From Lachnospiraceae bacterium (GTDB lineage Bacteria > Bacillota > Clostridia > Lachnospirales > Lachnospiraceae): 63,959 nt of DNA. Below, one piece after another: positions 61,282-63,959 of this stretch. The stretch is taken from assembly GCA_017445585.1 (NCBI GenBank), contig JAFSTX010000012.1, positions 1-63,959 on the forward strand, read 5' to 3'. The translations under genes and the position numbers were made by a program. Numbering within the stretch: the first letter of the stretch is position 1; each line of letters starts with the position of its first letter. Below the pieces are notes generated by a model. It worked only from the letters and a program-made list of their open reading frames with translations, was not told the DNA's origin and made no database searches.

Positions 61282-63216
61282 ATGGAACGTGTAAGAGATA
61301 AAAAAATTTTTTCGCAGATCAGGTGGCTTCTTTTCCTGTACGATCTGATCGTATGGATAGTCATCAGTTCCGCACTCATCATACTGCACCCGTCCCAGAC
61401 TGAATACGTGGAACTGTCCACGGGTATCATCTGGATCATCACGGGTGCTGTTTGTATATTCCTGCCCAGATTCCTGCTGAGGGTCTATACACAGATCTGG
61501 CGCTACGGCGGCACCGTGGCGCATCTGCGCATGATCCTGGCGGATGTGATAGGAGGCCTTGCCTTTATCGCGCTGGTGGCGTTCACGCCTTTTACCGGCA
61601 TCAGGATCATCCTCGCCGCCTGTATCATCTGCATGAACCTGCTGGTGGATATAACGATGAGGATGGTCTATTATGTAGTATACCGCCTCGCCAGCGGTCA
61701 GGGCCGCTGGGCGAAGATCTGCGCGAGGATCCTGCACTTTGCGGCAGGCATGCGCGTCAGACCCGATACGCATGATAGCCTGGAAAAGAACAGGGCCAAA
61801 CTCCCCGCAGCCATAGTCGGCGCGGGACGAGTAGGTGTGATGCTGGCTCAGGAGCTTAATGCGAATCCGAACTCCGGTTACATACCGGTGTGCTTTATTG
61901 AAAACGACTACATGAAGGTAGGCCGCTGTATTAACGACATACCGATCATATATGAGAGTGAAGACATCGCAGATAAGATAAAAGCGTACGAGGTCCAGAT
62001 CGTGATTCTGGCGCTGCCTGAAGCCTCAGCTGAGGTCAAAAAGCATATCTACGATATATTTAAGGATGCGGGCGTACGCCTGCTGACTTACGACTATCCG
62101 CTCGCCGCCACGTCAGACGACGGTCACAGACAGCTGAGACAGTTCTCTATCGAGGAGTTGCTCGCCAGGAAGCCCGTCGCCATGGATGACAAGAAGGTGG
62201 CGGCATATTACCGCGGCAAGGTCGTGATGATCACCGGCGGCGGCGGATCGATAGGCTCCGAGCTGTGCCGCCAGGTGCTGATGCTCGATCCACGTCGGGT
62301 CGTGATAGCCGATATCGCTGAGAACAGCACCTACGAGCTGCAGATGGATCTGCGCATGAAGTACGGCGCAGAGGTGCCGCTCGAGGTGGAGATCTGCGAC
62401 GTAACGAACATGGACGCCCTGCGGCGCGTCTACGAGACTTACAGACCTCAGATAGTGCTGCACGCCGCTGCGCATAAGCATGTGCCCCTCATGGAGCACA
62501 ACAGCGTCGAGTGTGTCAGGAACAACGTATTCGGTACGCTTAATGCCGTCGAGCTTGCAAAGGAATACGGCTGCGAGCATTTTATCATGATCTCGACAGA
62601 CAAGGCTGTGAACCCGACGAACATCATGGGCGCAAGCAAGCGCATGTGCGAGCTTATCGTCGGGGACGCCGCCAGGGATCCGGAGTGTGGGACGGTATTT
62701 ACCGCGACCAGATTCGGGAATGTGCTCGGCTCCGCAGGCTCGGTAGTGCCGCTTTTCCGCAAGCAGATCGATCATGGCGGCCCCATTACCGTCACGCACC
62801 GCGATATCATCAGATTCTTTATGACGATACCCGAGGCCACCCAGCTCGTGCTCACCAGCGGCGCGATAGCCAGGAACGGCGAGCTCTTTGTACTCGACAT
62901 GGGCAAGCCCGTGAAGATCTACGATATGGCGGAAAATATGATCCGTCTCTCCGGAATGACGCCCGGAGTCGATATAGAGATAGTGGAGACGGGACTGCGT
63001 CCCGGAGAGAAGCTCTATGAGGAGCTCCTGATAGACCCCGATAAGCAGGAAAAGACCGAGAACGAGCTGATCTACATCGAGCGCGACGAGGGCATCGGAA
63101 GTGAAGCGCTTGCGGCGGGACTTGACGCGCTGCGCGCAGCAGTCGCTGACGGCGATGACGATGCGATAAAGGACGTCATGGCACAGGTCGTCCCGACCTA
63201 CAGACCGAAAAGGTAG
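61282..63216 (+). CDS. membrane UDP-sugar 4,6-dehydratase / CapD-type epimerase
   Basis: 644 residues. Four N-terminal transmembrane helices (about 10-115), a CoA-binding-like Rossmann domain (IVGAGRVGVMLAQEL), then an extended SDR domain: ITGGGGSIGSELCRQ (NAD site), HAAAHKHVPLMEHN and ISTDKAVNPTNIMGASKR, where Met replaces the SDR Tyr as is normal in this membrane class (PglF/WbpM/CapD). It makes a 4-keto-6-deoxy sugar nucleotide that begins synthesis of bacillosamine- or FucNAc-type sugars for surface polymers. Confidence 0.93.
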   Translation: MERVRDKKIFSQIRWLLFLYDLIVWIVISSALIILHPSQTEYVELSTGIIWIITGAVCIFLPRFLLRVYTQIWRYGGTVAHLRMILADVIGGLAFIALVAFTPFTGIRIILAACIICMNLLVDITMRMVYYVVYRLASGQGRWAKICARILHFAAGMRVRPDTHDSLEKNRAKLPAAIVGAGRVGVMLAQELNANPNSGYIPVCFIENDYMKVGRCINDIPIIYESEDIADKIKAYEVQIVILALPEASAEVKKHIYDIFKDAGVRLLTYDYPLAATSDDGHRQLRQFSIEELLARKPVAMDDKKVAAYYRGKVVMITGGGGSIGSELCRQVLMLDPRRVVIADIAENSTYELQMDLRMKYGAEVPLEVEICDVTNMDALRRVYETYRPQIVLHAAAHKHVPLMEHNSVECVRNNVFGTLNAVELAKEYGCEHFIMISTDKAVNPTNIMGASKRMCELIVGDAARDPECGTVFTATRFGNVLGSAGSVVPLFRKQIDHGGPITVTHRDIIRFFMTIPEATQLVLTSGAIARNGELFVLDMGKPVKIYDMAENMIRLSGMTPGVDIEIVETGLRPGEKLYEELLIDPDKQEKTENELIYIERDEGIGSEALAAGLDALRAAVADGDDDAIKDVMAQVVPTYRPKR

Positions 63217-63223
63217 GTCCCAG

Positions 63224-63799
63224 TTGTACTACATCATCTACACCGGCGCCACGAGAGAAATCTCCGTGGAGCGCGATATAAAAGACAAAATCCCCGGAGA
63301 GCTGTACAGGCGCATCTTCCACCCGGTACGACGCCGCAAAAAGAAATACCACGGCGAATGGAAGACAGTCACCGAGAAGCTCGTGCCGGGGTATGTCTTT
63401 ATAGAGACGGACCATATCGGTGAATTCTATCAGGAACTGCGCCGCAGACACATGGTCCCCAGGATACTCGGCAAGGAGTACACCGATACCGCAGATATCA
63501 GTTTCTATGAGATGAAGCCGGAGGAGGAGCTGTGGCTCACCCAGCTGACCGCGGGATCTGCCGAGCTGGACGCCGACGGTAATACGGTCCTCGGACTCTC
63601 GGAGATAGGCTTCGGTGAGAACGATGAGGTCATAGTCCTCTCGGGCCCCCTCCAGAATCTGTCCGGCTATGTGCGCCGCATAAACCTGCACAAGCGCATC
63701 GCAGAGGTGACGGTGGACTTTATGGGAGCGGCGGCCACTATGTACCTGGGCATAGACATCATGGCCCGGAAGGACGAGCTGGAAGGCGGGGAGAGATAG
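63224..63799 (+). CDS. NusG-family antiterminator, LoaP-like
   Basis: 191 residues. An N-terminal NGN domain (WYxxxV-like YYIIYTGATREISVE; VPGYVFIETD) and a C-terminal KOW domain (GFGENDEVIVLSGPLQNLSGYVRRINLHKRIAEV). LoaP proteins are specialised NusG paralogs that read through terminators in long polysaccharide or antibiotic operons. The TTG start has AGGTAGG upstream. The following leader contains two small hairpins and an intrinsic terminator, which fits regulation of the next operon. Confidence 0.85.
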   Translation: MYYIIYTGATREISVERDIKDKIPGELYRRIFHPVRRRKKKYHGEWKTVTEKLVPGYVFIETDHIGEFYQELRRRHMVPRILGKEYTDTADISFYEMKPEEELWLTQLTAGSAELDADGNTVLGLSEIGFGENDEVIVLSGPLQNLSGYVRRINLHKRIAEVTVDFMGAAATMYLGIDIMARKDELEGGER

Positions 63800-63800
63800 G

Positions 63801-63835
63801 TGACATTTAATGTATCATGGTGATGTAACATCACC
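63801..63835 (+). promoter_or_regulatory. tandem RNA hairpins, possible LoaP recognition element
   Basis: Hairpin 1: TGACAT (63801-63806), loop TTA, ATG-TA-TCA with a 2-nt bulge. Hairpin 2, directly after: GGTGATG (63819-63825), loop TAA, CATCACC (63829-63835), a perfect 7-bp stem. They begin 1-2 bp after the LoaP-like stop codon and precede a terminator. Confidence 0.5.
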
Positions 63836-63876
63836 GGGAATATGCTATAACCCGAGTTTGCCACTTAGAAGGGACG

Positions 63877-63910
63877 AAACGGAGCCATAAAAGGCTCCGT
63901 TTCTCTTATA
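63877..63910 (+). terminator. intrinsic terminator/attenuator in the leader after the LoaP-like gene
   Basis: AAACGGAGCC (63877-63886), loop ATAAAA, GGCTCCGTTT (63893-63902), then a T-rich CTCTTAT. A perfect 10-bp stem. It could end the operon or be a terminator that the LoaP-like protein overrides. Confidence 0.8.
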
Positions 63911-63959
63911 AACATGGGGTTTCCTGCATAAATACTGGCTCTGAGATTTTTGAGATTAT

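Overview
The window looks like a chromosomal segment of a GC-rich anaerobic Bacillota, most likely an uncultured gut or rumen Clostridia member. The basis is indirect: an NADH-linked tetrameric-type [FeFe] hydrogenase operon, LplABC-type sugar transport genes, a YesL-like protein, class B sortase with an SPQTG sorting signal, BY-kinase capsule genes, a NusG/LoaP paralog, lipoproteins with Gram-positive lipoboxes, and strong AGGAGG ribosome sites with occasional TTG/GTG starts. I saw no rRNA, tRNA, CRISPR array, transposase or phage gene.

Region 1 (about 140-20,000) is a catabolic locus controlled by a ROK regulator. A GH39-type hydrolase and a fucose/arabinose-isomerase-family enzyme run leftward. 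Rightward from a divergent promoter are a ceramidase-fold hydrolase, a glycyl radical enzyme, an SGNH lipoprotein, the radical-SAM activase, a solute-binding lipoprotein with two permeases, a membrane-anchored pseudo-binding protein, a GH3 beta-glucosidase and two ceramidase-fold lipoproteins. A yesL-like gene is embedded on the opposite strand. A shared CAAAAAC(C)G motif lies 16-21 bp upstream of the -35 box of the three promoters around the ROK gene.

Region 2 (about 20,000-35,500) is the most unusual part: four consecutive surface or secreted proteins (515, 1695, 1715 and 1002 aa) built from eleven copies of a Cys-x-Cys-Gly ... His ... Gly-Cys-Asp-Gly knuckle. In ten copies the knuckle is followed by W-x2-W; in all it leads into a glycine-rich beta-helix-like repeat (LDLNG, TIYGGTFD, NIHGG, MTGG, GGNI rungs). 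One of these proteins carries a fourth ceramidase-fold domain at its C terminus. The genes are followed by two paralogous acidic microproteins (36 and 38 aa) absent from an ordinary ORF search. I read regions 1 and 2 together as a lipoprotein-rich, surface-displayed system for binding and dismantling an amide- or ester-linked glycoconjugate (possibly glycolipid); the substrate is not determined by the sequence.

Region 3 (35,525-41,266) holds assorted hydrolase-like genes: a PHP phosphoesterase, a DUF4838 glycosidase-like protein, an endonuclease/exonuclease/phosphatase protein, a histidine phosphatase and a GNAT-like acyltransferase. Region 4 (41,368-50,186) is a hydrogen-metabolism block: a putative sensory module (DRTGG, HATPase, hydrogenase-like Fe-S protein, DRTGG, PHP) followed by the hndA-HATPase-hndB-hndC-hndD hydrogenase operon.

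Region 5 (50,541-63,959) is envelope biology: a probably leaderless GT4 glycosyltransferase, ddl, murI, a YwiB-like protein and a DacF-like carboxypeptidase, then a strong promoter driving a Wzz/BY-kinase/CpsB phosphatase set, sortase B with its substrate, an LCP ligase, a CapD-type sugar-nucleotide dehydratase and a LoaP-like antiterminator. The LoaP-like gene is followed by a leader with two small hairpins and an intrinsic terminator, which implies that a polysaccharide operon continues beyond the window.
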